This document shows, in pieces, positions 18,118 through 27,668 of a stretch of DNA of 64,000 nucleotides. The stretch is from an uncultured bacterium. GTDB lineage: Bacteria > Cyanobacteriota > Vampirovibrionia > Gastranaerophilales > Gastranaerophilaceae. The stretch spans positions 124,001 through 188,000 of the forward strand of contig CASEYP010000029.1 in the NCBI GenBank assembly GCA_949292185.1, given 5' to 3'. Positions within the stretch are counted from its first letter, which is position 1, and the number at the start of each line of letters is the position of its first letter. The notes below the pieces were generated by a model that was not told the DNA's origin, did not search any database, and was given only the letters and a program-made list of their open reading frames with translations. Made by a program: the position numbers and the translations under genes.

Positions 18118-18579
18118 ATGACTTCAAAAGAACAAATAGCAAGACAAAATTTCAGAAACGGATATAACTGCGCTCAGTCAGTATTTTTAGCCTACGCACA
18201 AGATTACGGATTAGATAACGAAACAGCATTAAAATTATCATCCTCCTTTGGTGGCGGTATGGGCAGACTAAGAGAAGTTTGCGGAGCCGTAAGTTCTATG
18301 TTTATGATTGCAGGGTTAGAAGATGGTTACACTACAAATAACGATGATGAGAAAAAAGCTCAACATTATCAACTTATACAAAACCTTGCAAATGAATTTA
18401 AGAAAAAAAATGGTTCTATAATTTGTAGAGAACTATTAGGCTTAGACGAAGAAAACTCATCTCCAGTTCCTCAAAAAAGGACTGCTCAATATTACAAAGA
18501 AAGACCTTGCGAAGAATTTGTTGCAGATGCGTGTTTGATTTTAGAAAAATATTTAGAAACTAAAAAAGCGGTTAAATAA
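18118..18579 (+). CDS. C_GCAxxG_C_C family protein
   Basis: The family signature is complete: Cys in NGYNCAQSV, then FGGGMGRLREVCGAVSS, a Cys in IICRELLG and paired Cys in ERPCEEFVADAC. These conserved cysteines suggest metal or redox chemistry; the family, common in anaerobes, has no settled function. At 153 residues it has the normal length and is cytosolic. It ends the parvulin-pepP-methyltransferase operon, and its stop codon lies inside the terminator hairpin. Confidence 0.9.
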   Translation: MTSKEQIARQNFRNGYNCAQSVFLAYAQDYGLDNETALKLSSSFGGGMGRLREVCGAVSSMFMIAGLEDGYTTNNDDEKKAQHYQLIQNLANEFKKKNGSIICRELLGLDEENSSPVPQKRTAQYYKERPCEEFVADACLILEKYLETKKAVK

Positions 18580-18593
18580 TTAACCGCTTTTTT
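18562..18593 (+). terminator. Rho-independent terminator overlapping the stop codon
   Basis: AAAAGCGGTTAA and TTAACCGCTTTT pair around ATAA, followed by T residues. The stem begins in the last codons of the upstream gene. Confidence 0.92.
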
Positions 18594-18610
18594 AGTATAT
18601 TATCTATATC

Positions 18611-19870
18611 CTAAGGAATTGACGGATGGTCATTAAATTTATATCCGGACTCTAAGATTTTATATAAATTTTTCACATCTTTCGTAGTTTTTAAATTCTT
18701 CAAAGCCTCTTCATAATCTGAAGCTTCCAAATGATATTCGGCTAAGACTTCATTATTAAATGAACTATATATCTTAGTTTTATTAGCTACTTCTACATAT
18801 CTGCGAATTTTATCGATATCAAATTTATCTGAATTTTTCTTCAATAATAAATTCACACCACCGCCAACTTTATCCAACTTCTCGCCGTCTTTTTGTAAAA
18901 TAACATAATTCACAACAGTTTTAAAAGCAGACACTCTTGTATATTGTGTTTCTTCTTTCCAAGTCATTGGATTTAAGAAAAATTTATATTCATCTTCACC
19001 AATTTCAATAGGAGAAAAAGTATTTTTCACAAAAGACTCTTCATTTGAGATTATAAACGTTTCAAATTTCTTAGCAAAAGCCGGACTAGCCTTTATAAAA
19101 GTAACAAGTCCCGCAGATACCGTAACTACAGGGAATAACAAACCTACCAACACTATAACAGGTGCAAGAATAGTAAATATGACAGATTCAGTTTCTTGAG
19201 TTCTATGGAAAGTTTCCAAATCCATATTTTCCTTTTGCTTATTATAAAGCCACTCATTACCCTTTAACCCGCAAATTAACATAAACGGGAAAATTCCTAA
19301 TGTAAAAACTAATGGAATAGCAAATAAAGTTACCGGAATTTTATTAAACAATCCCCAGATCCAAGTACCCCAAAATGCACCCCAGTTAAATTTTATAATT
19401 TCACTTGCAGGTTTTTTACTTGTAATTTTACCTTCCCAAGACATTAATATTAAAAATACAAAGATAACTAACCATTTGCCTAACAAATAAGAACCTACAG
19501 GAGTATAAGAAATATAACAAATTACAGACAAAACTGAAGATACTAAATATACTCTATTTTCATCCTCTTCACCAAGAATATCTCTTACCCTACGTACTAT
19601 ACTTGAAAAATACAATGGTACAATTATCAAACCCAATATAGCCATACCCAAAACAACTGCAAATGGCTGATTTGATGGTACAGATAAAGCGGAATCCAAC
19701 ATATCTGATAATAAACTTGGTTTAAAAAATACCATAACAGTCAGTGGCAATGTCCATAACAATACATCAATTAATTCAATTATCAGATAATTAATAATAA
19801 AATCTCTTCGGCCTAAAATACCTTTAAGACCTAAGAATTTTCTATTCTCTTGGAAATAATTATCACTCAT
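18611..19870 (-). CDS. Multi-pass membrane protein with DUF805-like N-terminus
   Basis: The 419-residue protein begins with a DUF805-like unit: GILGRRDFI, four hydrophobic helices and the charged R-R-V-R-D-I between helices. A second hydrophobic unit carries NWGAFWGTWIWGLFNK, a pattern seen in DUF2628-type proteins. A further single helix (about residues 230-255) leads to a roughly 160-residue soluble, probably extracytoplasmic C-terminal domain. Function is unknown. Two smaller DUF805-like genes lie at 22652 and 23111, so this neighbourhood concentrates the family. rmuC lies 10 bases upstream on the same strand. Confidence 0.75.
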   Translation of the reverse strand: MSDNYFQENRKFLGLKGILGRRDFIINYLIIELIDVLLWTLPLTVMVFFKPSLLSDMLDSALSVPSNQPFAVVLGMAILGLIIVPLYFSSIVRRVRDILGEEDENRVYLVSSVLSVICYISYTPVGSYLLGKWLVIFVFLILMSWEGKITSKKPASEIIKFNWGAFWGTWIWGLFNKIPVTLFAIPLVFTLGIFPFMLICGLKGNEWLYNKQKENMDLETFHRTQETESVIFTILAPVIVLVGLLFPVVTVSAGLVTFIKASPAFAKKFETFIISNEESFVKNTFSPIEIGEDEYKFFLNPMTWKEETQYTRVSAFKTVVNYVILQKDGEKLDKVGGGVNLLLKKNSDKFDIDKIRRYVEVANKTKIYSSFNNEVLAEYHLEASDYEEALKNLKTTKDVKNLYKILESGYKFNDHPSIP

Positions 19871-19880
19871 TTCTAAACTC

Positions 19881-21068
19881 CTATATATCTACTTGTGTAT
19901 CATTTAACTCTTCTAAAAATTCTTGAGAAATTCTATTTTCATGAATTTTTTTACCAGATTTAATTTCTTTTGAAGAAATTCCAAACTGCAACAATTTTTC
20001 AGCATCTTTAAATATACTACCTTTATTCCGTGTAGTAAATCTGTTAAGTTCTGTTTGTATACTTTTTGCTGCATTATCAATAGCAGACTTTATATTCAAA
20101 AGATTTTGAGAATGTGCAGCGATATTATTATATAAACTTTCTGCAACTTTCACAATATTTTGAACATTATTATACTGAACTTGCGAAACCCAAAGCTGAT
20201 TTACCAAACGCAAAGTAACCAACAATGATGAAGTTCCTACAATAACAATATTTTTAGAATTCGCAAGTTCAACAACTTTTCTAAAATCAAAGTCTGTATA
20301 TATCATATTTACACATACTTCAACCGGTACATACATCAAAATAAACCCCGGCTGATTAAGATTTTCTATTTCTTCATAATTCTTTTTTGCTAAAGAATTT
20401 ATACATCCGGTTAAATCTTCAATAAAAAGTTTCTTGATTTTTTCATCTTCACTTTGCCTATATTCAATAAAATTTTTCAATATAACTTTAGAATCAACAA
20501 TTATATGTTTGTTATTAGGAAGATTTATAACAAAATCAGGCTTAACCCCATCTTGTGAATACTGTTTTACATAATGAACATTTTCTTCTAAATTTGCAAA
20601 TTTTAAAATTTGTTCTAACCATTCTTCCCCGAATTCGCCTTTAGAATTTTGATCTGTCGTTAAAGCTTTAGCATACTTTTCTGCGGTTAAAATTGCATTT
20701 TTTATATCTAAAGATTCTTTTTCATGCGCTTTTTGATAATTATCAATACTATTTTTGAACTCACTTAATAATTTATTTATAGGTATAATTTCTTGAGCTT
20801 TAAACAACTCCATTTTAGAATTTAAATCTCTTGAATGCTCCATTATTAAATTTTCTTGCTGATTTTTTAAAGAATCTTGGGCAATTTGCGAAAACGCAAT
20901 CTTAACTTCATTTACAATATTTTCATTTAACCCAATTTGCCCTTTTAACTTAATATTTTCTTCTTTTAATACCTCTACCTGTTTTGTATAAATTCGAGAC
21001 GTAAAGAACCATACGACAAATCCTGTTATTATAAGAGATAATAAAAACGTTAAAAGCTCAAAATTCAT
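19881..21068 (-). CDS. rmuC: DNA recombination protein RmuC
   Basis: RmuC family proteins limit inversion and recombination and carry a restriction-nuclease-like fold. I prefer ATG 21068 (AGAAGG 11 bases upstream) over a TTG seven codons earlier. Seen in order: N-terminal membrane anchor (residues 4-25), long coiled coil to about residue 150, then the nuclease-like core with GEFGEEWLE, KPDFVINLPNNKHIIVDSK and a YVPVE strand. Its 395 residues are typical. The DUF805-like gene follows directly, so they may share a transcript. Confidence 0.93.
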   Translation of the reverse strand: MNFELLTFLLSLIITGFVVWFFTSRIYTKQVEVLKEENIKLKGQIGLNENIVNEVKIAFSQIAQDSLKNQQENLIMEHSRDLNSKMELFKAQEIIPINKLLSEFKNSIDNYQKAHEKESLDIKNAILTAEKYAKALTTDQNSKGEFGEEWLEQILKFANLEENVHYVKQYSQDGVKPDFVINLPNNKHIIVDSKVILKNFIEYRQSEDEKIKKLFIEDLTGCINSLAKKNYEEIENLNQPGFILMYVPVEVCVNMIYTDFDFRKVVELANSKNIVIVGTSSLLVTLRLVNQLWVSQVQYNNVQNIVKVAESLYNNIAAHSQNLLNIKSAIDNAAKSIQTELNRFTTRNKGSIFKDAEKLLQFGISSKEIKSGKKIHENRISQEFLEELNDTQVDI

Positions 21069-21191
21069 ACCCGCAAAAGCCTTCTTCAATCTATAATAAA
21101 ATATATGATAACATAATTATATAAATTTAAAATAAAAATTAAAAATTTATTTAAATAAAATACACAAATATAAGTTCATAATGAATATAAC

Positions 21192-21220
21192 TTGCACTAA
21201 TAATATTTTTTAATTAGAAT
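21192..21220 (+). promoter_or_regulatory. Sigma-70-type promoter for gltD
   Basis: TTGCAC (21192-21197), 17-base spacer, TAGAAT (21215-21220), 42 bases before the start codon. Confidence 0.65.
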
Positions 21221-21262
21221 GTTTATAAATAATAATTTATTTTTGTAAGAAGGGATAGGACA

Positions 21263-22639
21263 ATGGCTGTAGAAAGACAACATGTAAAAGAACAAGATAA
21301 AATAGAAAGACGTTCAAATTTTGAAGCTGTAGAAAGCAACTTAACACCGGAACAGGTAAAATTGGAAGCATCAAGATGCTTGCATTGTAAAAACCCAAGA
21401 TGTGTTCAAGGTTGCCCGGTAAATATTAAAATTCCTGATTTTATAGAAGCATTAAAACATGACAACTTAGATGAAGCAGGAAAAATAATCCGAGAAACAA
21501 GCATGTTGCCATCAGTATGCGGCAGAGTATGTCCACAAGAAAGACAATGCGAAGGTAATTGTATATTAGGAATAAAAGGTGAAGCAGTTGCAATCGGCGC
21601 ATTAGAAAGATACGTTGGAGATAACACAAAAGCTGACATGCCTGAAATTAAACCATCAGGCAAAAAAGTTGCAATTGTAGGATCAGGCTGTGCAGGAATT
21701 ACAGCAGCAGCAGATTTAAGAAAAGCTGGTCACCAAGTTGTAGTATTTGAAGCATTACACAAACTTGGCGGTGTATTACGTTATGGAATTCCACCATTCA
21801 GATTACCAAGAACAATTCTTGATAGAGAAATTACAAACCTAAAAGCAATGGGAGTAGAATTCCACACTAACGTTATTGTTGGTAAATCAATTACATTAAA
21901 ACAATTAAAAGAAGATGGATTTGATGCAATATTTATCTGCTCAGGCGCTGGACTTCCAAAAATGATGCATATTCCTGGAGAAAACTTAAACGGAGTATAT
22001 TCAGCAAATGAATTTTTAACCCGTGTAAACCTTATGGGTGCAGGCAGAGAAAAAGATTGCGTAACACCATTAAGAATTGGTAAAAAAGTAGCAGTAATAG
22101 GTGGCGGAAACGTAGCAATGGACGCAGCTAGAACTGCTGTAAGAGTAGGTTTCGAAGAAGTATCAATTTTATACCGTAGAACAGAAAAAGAACTTCCTGC
22201 AAGACTTGAAGAAATTAGACACGCAAAAGAAGAAGGCGTTCAATTCAAATTCTTACACGCACCGGTTGAAATCTTTGATAAAGACGGTTATGTAAACGGT
22301 ATGAAATTTGAAATAATGGAATTAGGAGAACCAGATGCTTCAGGAAGAAGAAGACCAGTTGGAACAGGTAAATATGTAACTGAAGATGTAGATACTGTAA
22401 TTGTAGCTTTAGGAACAGGTCCTAACCCAATTATTCAAAGATCAGCTGAAGCTGAAGGTATTGAAATTGTTACAGATAAAAAAGGATATATTTCTGTTGA
22501 TCCAGATAAACGTTCAACAAATGTTCCATTTATTTATGCCGGAGGAGACGTAGCTCCTGTTGGTGAATCAAATGCTATTAATGCTATGGGAGCAGGTAAA
22601 AAAGCTGCAAAAGCAATAAATGAATTACTCTCAAAATAG
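21263..22639 (+). CDS. gltD: Glutamate synthase small subunit-type NADPH oxidoreductase
   Basis: The 458-residue flavoprotein feeds NADPH electrons through two [4Fe-4S] clusters. The N-terminal cluster ligands appear as CLHCKNPRCVQGCP and CGRVCPQERQCEGNC; the FAD fold is VGSGCAGITAA, the NAD(P) fold IGGGNVAMDAA, and the C-terminal FAD contact is YAGGDV near the end. No large subunit lies in the window, as with the archaeal/clostridial 'GltA' type, which may act with a distant large subunit or as an NfnB-like ferredoxin:NADPH oxidoreductase. Two DUF805-like genes follow within 12 bases each. Confidence 0.9.
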   Translation: MAVERQHVKEQDKIERRSNFEAVESNLTPEQVKLEASRCLHCKNPRCVQGCPVNIKIPDFIEALKHDNLDEAGKIIRETSMLPSVCGRVCPQERQCEGNCILGIKGEAVAIGALERYVGDNTKADMPEIKPSGKKVAIVGSGCAGITAAADLRKAGHQVVVFEALHKLGGVLRYGIPPFRLPRTILDREITNLKAMGVEFHTNVIVGKSITLKQLKEDGFDAIFICSGAGLPKMMHIPGENLNGVYSANEFLTRVNLMGAGREKDCVTPLRIGKKVAVIGGGNVAMDAARTAVRVGFEEVSILYRRTEKELPARLEEIRHAKEEGVQFKFLHAPVEIFDKDGYVNGMKFEIMELGEPDASGRRRPVGTGKYVTEDVDTVIVALGTGPNPIIQRSAEAEGIEIVTDKKGYISVDPDKRSTNVPFIYAGGDVAPVGESNAINAMGAGKKAAKAINELLSK

Positions 22640-22651
22640 GAAAACGATAAA

Positions 22652-23098
22652 ATGTCTAATGAAGAGAAGCTACAAAATGAATATAGCGAACAAGATGCAC
22701 CTGAAATAAAAGAAAGTTTCAACATATTTAAACTGGATGGAGCATTAAGTAGATCAGGTTTATTTATATTATTCACGATAACATTGGCTATTGGAATAGT
22801 AACCTTTTTCTTATTTTATTCTCTTTCACCAATATTAAATATGCAAATTCATAAAACCATATATTTAATATTGGTAGTGGCTTACTCTTTATTTATGCTA
22901 TATATCTATATTATAGGCTACATAAAAAGACTATATGATATTATTGGGGACAAAAAGAAAGCTATATTTTATACTACAGTATTATTTATAGCACTTTCCG
23001 CAGCATCATTTATACCAATCATAAATTATATTGGAGCAGTTGTATCTTTGTGTATGATAGGTCTATTATTTTTCAAAAAAGGCAAACTTATAAAATAA
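22652..23098 (+). CDS. DUF805-like membrane protein
   Basis: A 148-residue protein with a polar 28-residue start, then 'FKLDGALSRSGLF' resembling the DUF805 GRxxR entry, four membrane helices, and the charged inter-helix motif IKRLYDI (family form ARRLHD). Function is unknown. It starts 12 bases after gltD and 12 bases before a paralog, so an operon is likely. Confidence 0.75.
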   Translation: MSNEEKLQNEYSEQDAPEIKESFNIFKLDGALSRSGLFILFTITLAIGIVTFFLFYSLSPILNMQIHKTIYLILVVAYSLFMLYIYIIGYIKRLYDIIGDKKKAIFYTTVLFIALSAASFIPIINYIGAVVSLCMIGLLFFKKGKLIK

Positions 23099-23110
23099 AT
23101 TGGAGGTAAA

Positions 23111-23524
23111 ATGAATCCTCTCAATATAAATATTAAAGAACCAGAAGCTGCATCAAGTTTACTAAAACTTGATATGCCAATTGGTAAATTAAATTTCTTT
23201 GTGAATAGTATAATTTTATTCCTATTACACCTTTTAGGTATAGGTTTATACTATGTATTGTATTTTATAACAGGTGGTCCAAAAGCTATACTAGCATTAT
23301 TATGCTCATTTATTGTTATTATAGGAATTCCACTTTTATATCTGAATTTTATAAATTACGCAAAAAGGCTTTGGGACATTACAGATTCAAAGAAACTTGC
23401 ACTTATAATAAATACTATTTGGTTTATTATTTCAGGAATCTGTATATTTGTATGTCCAATACTCATTGTAACTGTATATTTAATCTTAATATTTTACCCA
23501 GGGAAACATACGGAACAAGAATGA
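23111..23524 (+). CDS. DUF805-like membrane protein (paralog)
   Basis: The 137-residue protein repeats the layout of its upstream neighbour: polar start, 'LDMPIGKLNFFVNS' entry, four membrane helices and the inter-helix AKRLWDI motif. AGGT precedes ATG. Its stop overlaps the start of the next gene (ATGA), so translation is coupled to the secreted protein that follows. Function unknown. Confidence 0.75.
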   Translation: MNPLNINIKEPEAASSLLKLDMPIGKLNFFVNSIILFLLHLLGIGLYYVLYFITGGPKAILALLCSFIVIIGIPLLYLNFINYAKRLWDITDSKKLALIINTIWFIISGICIFVCPILIVTVYLILIFYPGKHTEQE

Positions 23525-24396
23525 AAAATACCAAATTATATAAAAAAATACTAATACTTCTACAAGTAATCGTCTTAACCGGATTACCTGTATTTTCACT
23601 TGAACTTGACATGTCTGTAGATGAGGAAATCAAGAAAAAATATAATACATCTCAACTTGAAAATGATGTACTTCCCCAGTTACCAAACATTTTAAATAAC
23701 CAAACAACATCAAGCACTACACCCAAACAGACATCAACAACCCAAAATACAGTACCAAAAACATTACCGACATACACAAGTAATGCAACCCCTGTAATAA
23801 CAAAACCGGATAAAAAGAATGCTAAAAAGATTTCAAGATGGACAAAATTCCAAGCCAAATCAAATTTACTAATTTCAGATTGGTCAAAAGAAGGTTCAAC
23901 AGTATCATTCACAACAACATCAGCAATAACTAAAAAAAATCTGACAATTCCGGCAGGAACAACCCTAAGAGGTGAAATTATTAATACTCATAGACCTCAG
24001 ATTACGGGAAATGGCGGACTTATCATCTTAAAAATAACAAGCATAACTTATAATGGCAAAACTTACGCAGCAGATGCAAAAGTAACAAAAGCCAATTCAA
24101 AAAAAATATTTTTTAACAGAATAAAAGGAGAAAGACGTTACTGGAAAGGGGTAGCTCAATATGTAAATAAAGGTGAAAACTTCTACAATAAAACAAGAAA
24201 TGTATCCTCAAAAATGTCAGATAATCCGATATTGTTAATATTATCACCAATACCTACAATTGTAGGAGCAGCAGGATACGCTCTAACCACAGTAACTTCA
24301 CCTATATTTGCAATATTTACAAAAGGTGGAAATATCTCTATCCCATCAGGCAGCAGTTATGAATTAAAACTTCTTGATAGCGCTTATGTTTACTAA
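23521..24396 (+). CDS. Secreted protein of unknown function with 'IPAGT' domain
   Basis: The start is ATG 23521, coupled to the previous stop (ATGA); a longer in-frame extension upstream would overlap the previous gene and lacks the signal peptide at its start. The 291-residue protein has a signal peptide (cleavage near residue 24), a Thr/Pro-rich linker (residues 60-100), a beta-rich domain with IPAGTTLRGEI and 'NGKTYAADAK', a hydrophobic hairpin near residues 235-262, and a final beta strand. It resembles the secreted protein at 2739 in order and motifs. Surface or periplasmic location is likely; function unknown. Confidence 0.68.
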   Translation: MKNTKLYKKILILLQVIVLTGLPVFSLELDMSVDEEIKKKYNTSQLENDVLPQLPNILNNQTTSSTTPKQTSTTQNTVPKTLPTYTSNATPVITKPDKKNAKKISRWTKFQAKSNLLISDWSKEGSTVSFTTTSAITKKNLTIPAGTTLRGEIINTHRPQITGNGGLIILKITSITYNGKTYAADAKVTKANSKKIFFNRIKGERRYWKGVAQYVNKGENFYNKTRNVSSKMSDNPILLILSPIPTIVGAAGYALTTVTSPIFAIFTKGGNISIPSGSSYELKLLDSAYVY

Positions 24397-24761
24397 TACC
24401 TTTGACCTTTATACGGATATAAAATATTCGGATTATTCTTATCTCTTATATATAAAGGATGAGCATATTTATTATCTTTAACTACATTTTTCGTTCTGGA
24501 AGCATTATTTCTACCATATGGATTATCATAATATTTTGCAGGCGGCTCAGATGAAATTCCGCCGGATATATCTTCCAAACCATCTTCGACAGCTTCAATA
24601 TACCTATAAGTAGCATCTATCCTTCGTTGCGGTTCAGATTTAATTCTATTCAATTCTTTCATATAGTCTCGTCCATATCGATCTACAGGAACCAATGATA
24701 AAATTCCCAACAATGTAAAAATCCAAAGAACAATCCATAAACCTTTCAAAAAATCATGCAT
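24393..24761 (-). CDS. Small membrane-anchored protein of unknown function
   Basis: A 122-residue protein with one N-terminal membrane helix (residues 7-25) followed by a polar tail rich in Arg, Tyr and Asn (ending YPYKGQRY). Its last four bases overlap the convergent gene at 23521. No family is recognised. A single membrane anchor with a basic tail could face either side. Confidence 0.6.
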   Translation of the reverse strand: MHDFLKGLWIVLWIFTLLGILSLVPVDRYGRDYMKELNRIKSEPQRRIDATYRYIEAVEDGLEDISGGISSEPPAKYYDNPYGRNNASRTKNVVKDNKYAHPLYIRDKNNPNILYPYKGQRY

Positions 24762-24800
24762 AATAGAATAATAACACTTATATCACTAATTGTTAACAAA

Positions 24801-24829
24801 TTGTAAAAAATAATTTATTTTTATATAAT
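24801..24829 (+). promoter_or_regulatory. Sigma-70-type promoter for hppA
   Basis: TTGTAA (24801-24806), 17-base spacer, perfect TATAAT (24824-24829), 39 bases before the start codon. Confidence 0.75.
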
Positions 24830-24867
24830 AAAAGGGGGAATATACTTTTAACAAAGGAGAGAGTAGT

Positions 24868-27303
24868 ATGTTAAAAAAGTTTACTTCACCAATAGCATTA
24901 TTTGCAATGTTAGCGGTAATGCTGGTTGGGATCTCACCTGCATTGGCAAGTGAAGCCGATTTAGTAGTTCCAAGTATTCATTCAATTTCACCTTGCAGTT
25001 ACAAATTACTGCTTGTAGGGCTTGGAATTTCTGTTATCGGATTGATTTTCGGATTAATTGAATTTTTGAAAATCAAAAAATTAGACGTCCACAAAGCTAT
25101 GGACGATGTTGGTAATACTATTTTTGAAACCTGTAAAACATATTTAGTACAACAGGGTAAATTTCTTGTAGTATTAGAAGTTTTAATTGGTTTATGTATT
25201 GCCTTTTATTTTGGATACCTTCAACATATGGGGGCAAAAGGAGTTTTGACAATTTTAGCTTGGTCTGTTATAGGTATTTTAGGATCTTATTCAGTAGCTT
25301 GGTTTGGAATAAGAATGAATACCCTTGCTAACTCCAGAACTGCTTTTTCATCATTAAAAGGTAAACCGCTAGATATTATGAATATTCCATTAAAAGCCGG
25401 TATGAGTATTGGGGTATTACTAGTATCAGTTGAACTTATCATGATGCTTATAATCCTTCTATTTGTTCCTGGAAATATCGCAGGAGCTTGCTTTATCGGA
25501 TTTGCAATCGGTGAAAGTTTAGGTGCTTCAGCTCTACGTGTTGCCGGTGGTATTTTCACAAAAATTGCAGATATCGGATCTGATTTGATGAAAATCCAAT
25601 TCGGGATAAAAGAAGATGATCCAAGAAACCCTGGTGTTATTGCAGATTGTACAGGTGATAACGCAGGTGATTCAATCGGACCTACAGCTGATGGTTTTGA
25701 AACATACGGTGTAACAGGTGTTGCTCTAGTAAGTTTCATTTTATTAGCTGTAATGGGACAAGAAAACCAAGTTCAATTATTAGCTTGGATTTTCGTTATG
25801 AGATTTTTGATGATTGTAACATCAGTTGTTGCATACTGGCTTAATGGACTTTGGGACAAATTTTTCTATGCTCCTAAAGTTGAAAAATTCGATTTTGAAA
25901 CTCCATTAACAAGACTAGTATGGATAACTTCAATATTATCAATATGTATGACATTCACTGTAAGCCACTGGTTATTAAGCGATATGGGTAATCATATTTG
26001 GTTAATCTTATCTTGCATAATTTCTTGCGGAACATTGGGTGCTGCATTAATACCTGAATTCACAAAGATATTCACTTCTCCAAAAGCTAAACACACTGAA
26101 GAAGTTGTTACAGCTTCAAAAGAAGGCGGAGCATCTTTAACAATTCTTTCAGGTATTGTATCCGGAAACTTCTCAGGTTTTTGGATCGGAATGATTATCG
26201 TATTATTAATGGCATTAGCATATATTGCAAGTACTTATATTCCATCTGGTGAAGAAGGTTTGATGATTTATCCATCAGTATTTGCATTTGGTCTTGTTGC
26301 TTTTGGTTTCTTAGGAATGGGACCTGTAACTATTGCTGTTGATTCATACGGACCGGTTACAGATAATGCTCAATCTGTATATGAATTATCTTTAATTGAA
26401 GAAATTCCTAACGTTGGAGAAGAAATCAAAAAAGAATTTGATTTTGATCCGGATTTTGAAAACGCAAAACAATACTTAGAAGAAAATGATGGTGCAGGTA
26501 ACACATTCAAAGCAACTTCAAAACCGGTATTAATTGGTACCGCAGTTGTTGGTGCTACAACTATGATTTTCTCATTGATATTGGTTATCAAAAATACTTT
26601 AGGTATTCAACCTGAAATGATTTTGAACTTATTAAACCCATACACATTGTTAGGTTTACTAACAGGTGGTGCAGTAATTTACTGGTTCAGCGGTGCTTCA
26701 ATGCAAGCAGTTACAACCGGTGCATATCGTGCAGTTGAATACATTAAAGACAATATCAAATTAGGTGAAGCAGATGAAAAAAGTGCAAATGTTGCAAATT
26801 CAAAAGAAGTTGTAAAAATTTGTACACAATACGCTCAAAAAGGTATGGTAAATATCTTTATCGCATTATTTACATTTGCTTTAGCACTAGCTTGTCTATC
26901 AGCACCAAGCTGCAAATCTCAATTAGCAGTATCTTTCTTTGTAAGTTACCTAATTGCAATAGCAGTATTTGGATTATTCCAAGCTGTATTTATGGCAAAT
27001 GCCGGCGGATGCTGGGACAATGCTAAGAAAATTGTTGAAGTTGACTTAAAAGAAAAAGGAACACCGCTACACGAAGCTACAGTTGTTGGTGATACTGTAG
27101 GTGATCCATTCAAAGATACTTCATCAGTAGCTATGAACCCGATTATTAAATTTACAACTCTATTTGGTTTATTAGCAATGGAAATTGCAATCAATGAATC
27201 ATTTAGAAAAGTTGCACCTATTGCAGGCGCAGTATTCTTAGTAATCGCATTGATTTTTGTAATTAGATCTTTCTATGGAATGAGAATTCCTACTAAGAAA
27301 TAG
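24868..27303 (+). CDS. hppA: Membrane-bound ion-pumping pyrophosphatase, divergent type
   Basis: The 811-residue integral membrane protein couples pyrophosphate hydrolysis to H+ or Na+ export. Signature regions: IADIGSDLMKI..EDDPRNPGVIADCTGDNAGDS, GPVTDNAQSVYE, and GDTVGDPFKDTSSVAMN near the C-terminus. The canonical D-x7-K-x-E motif is altered: Ile and Phe stand at the Lys and Glu positions, and GxAD-type segments differ. GNTFKATSK has Lys where K+-independent enzymes do. This fits the divergent clade described from Chlorobium/Cellulomonas-type enzymes, so ion specificity is uncertain. An anaerobe could use it to save energy from biosynthetic pyrophosphate. Confidence 0.93.
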   Translation: MLKKFTSPIALFAMLAVMLVGISPALASEADLVVPSIHSISPCSYKLLLVGLGISVIGLIFGLIEFLKIKKLDVHKAMDDVGNTIFETCKTYLVQQGKFLVVLEVLIGLCIAFYFGYLQHMGAKGVLTILAWSVIGILGSYSVAWFGIRMNTLANSRTAFSSLKGKPLDIMNIPLKAGMSIGVLLVSVELIMMLIILLFVPGNIAGACFIGFAIGESLGASALRVAGGIFTKIADIGSDLMKIQFGIKEDDPRNPGVIADCTGDNAGDSIGPTADGFETYGVTGVALVSFILLAVMGQENQVQLLAWIFVMRFLMIVTSVVAYWLNGLWDKFFYAPKVEKFDFETPLTRLVWITSILSICMTFTVSHWLLSDMGNHIWLILSCIISCGTLGAALIPEFTKIFTSPKAKHTEEVVTASKEGGASLTILSGIVSGNFSGFWIGMIIVLLMALAYIASTYIPSGEEGLMIYPSVFAFGLVAFGFLGMGPVTIAVDSYGPVTDNAQSVYELSLIEEIPNVGEEIKKEFDFDPDFENAKQYLEENDGAGNTFKATSKPVLIGTAVVGATTMIFSLILVIKNTLGIQPEMILNLLNPYTLLGLLTGGAVIYWFSGASMQAVTTGAYRAVEYIKDNIKLGEADEKSANVANSKEVVKICTQYAQKGMVNIFIALFTFALALACLSAPSCKSQLAVSFFVSYLIAIAVFGLFQAVFMANAGGCWDNAKKIVEVDLKEKGTPLHEATVVGDTVGDPFKDTSSVAMNPIIKFTTLFGLLAMEIAINESFRKVAPIAGAVFLVIALIFVIRSFYGMRIPTKK

Positions 27304-27319
27304 TTTCAAATAAAATTCT

Positions 27320-27359
27320 AAAAATCCCTGTAAGAAAATTATCTTACAGGGATTTTTTA
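27320..27359 (+). terminator. Rho-independent terminator
   Basis: AAAATCCCTGTAAGA and TCTTACAGGGATTTT pair around AAATTA, followed by T residues, closing hppA. Confidence 0.93.
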
Positions 27360-27599
27360 TTATAGATCTTTTCCCATAACCTTGTATAACTGCTCCATCT
27401 CAGCATTAGCTAAATATGAACGAGCAGATAAATATTCTTGCAATGATAAATGTTCAGCTTTTGATTCAAAATTTAATTTAACATAATCAATATCTTTCAT
27501 AACATCAGATATATTTGCTTGCACATTTTTTGCTTTAACTTTTTGTGTATCTTTTAAAACCTTGTTTGGTTTAACTAGTCTATTTAATCGAATTTTCAT
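27360..27599 (-). CDS. Small basic helical protein of unknown function
   Basis: A 79-residue protein with a Lys-rich N-terminal half and a helical C-terminal half (LSLQEYLSARSYLANAEMEQLYKVM). AAAGGTGA precedes the ATG. The gene abuts the hppA terminator in convergent orientation. I do not recognise the family. Confidence 0.6.
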   Translation of the reverse strand: MKIRLNRLVKPNKVLKDTQKVKAKNVQANISDVMKDIDYVKLNFESKAEHLSLQEYLSARSYLANAEMEQLYKVMGKDL

Positions 27600-27668
27600 A
27601 TATATATCACCTTTAAGTTATTCCTGATATATAATATAAATGTAAACATATTATTTTTTGACAGAGAT

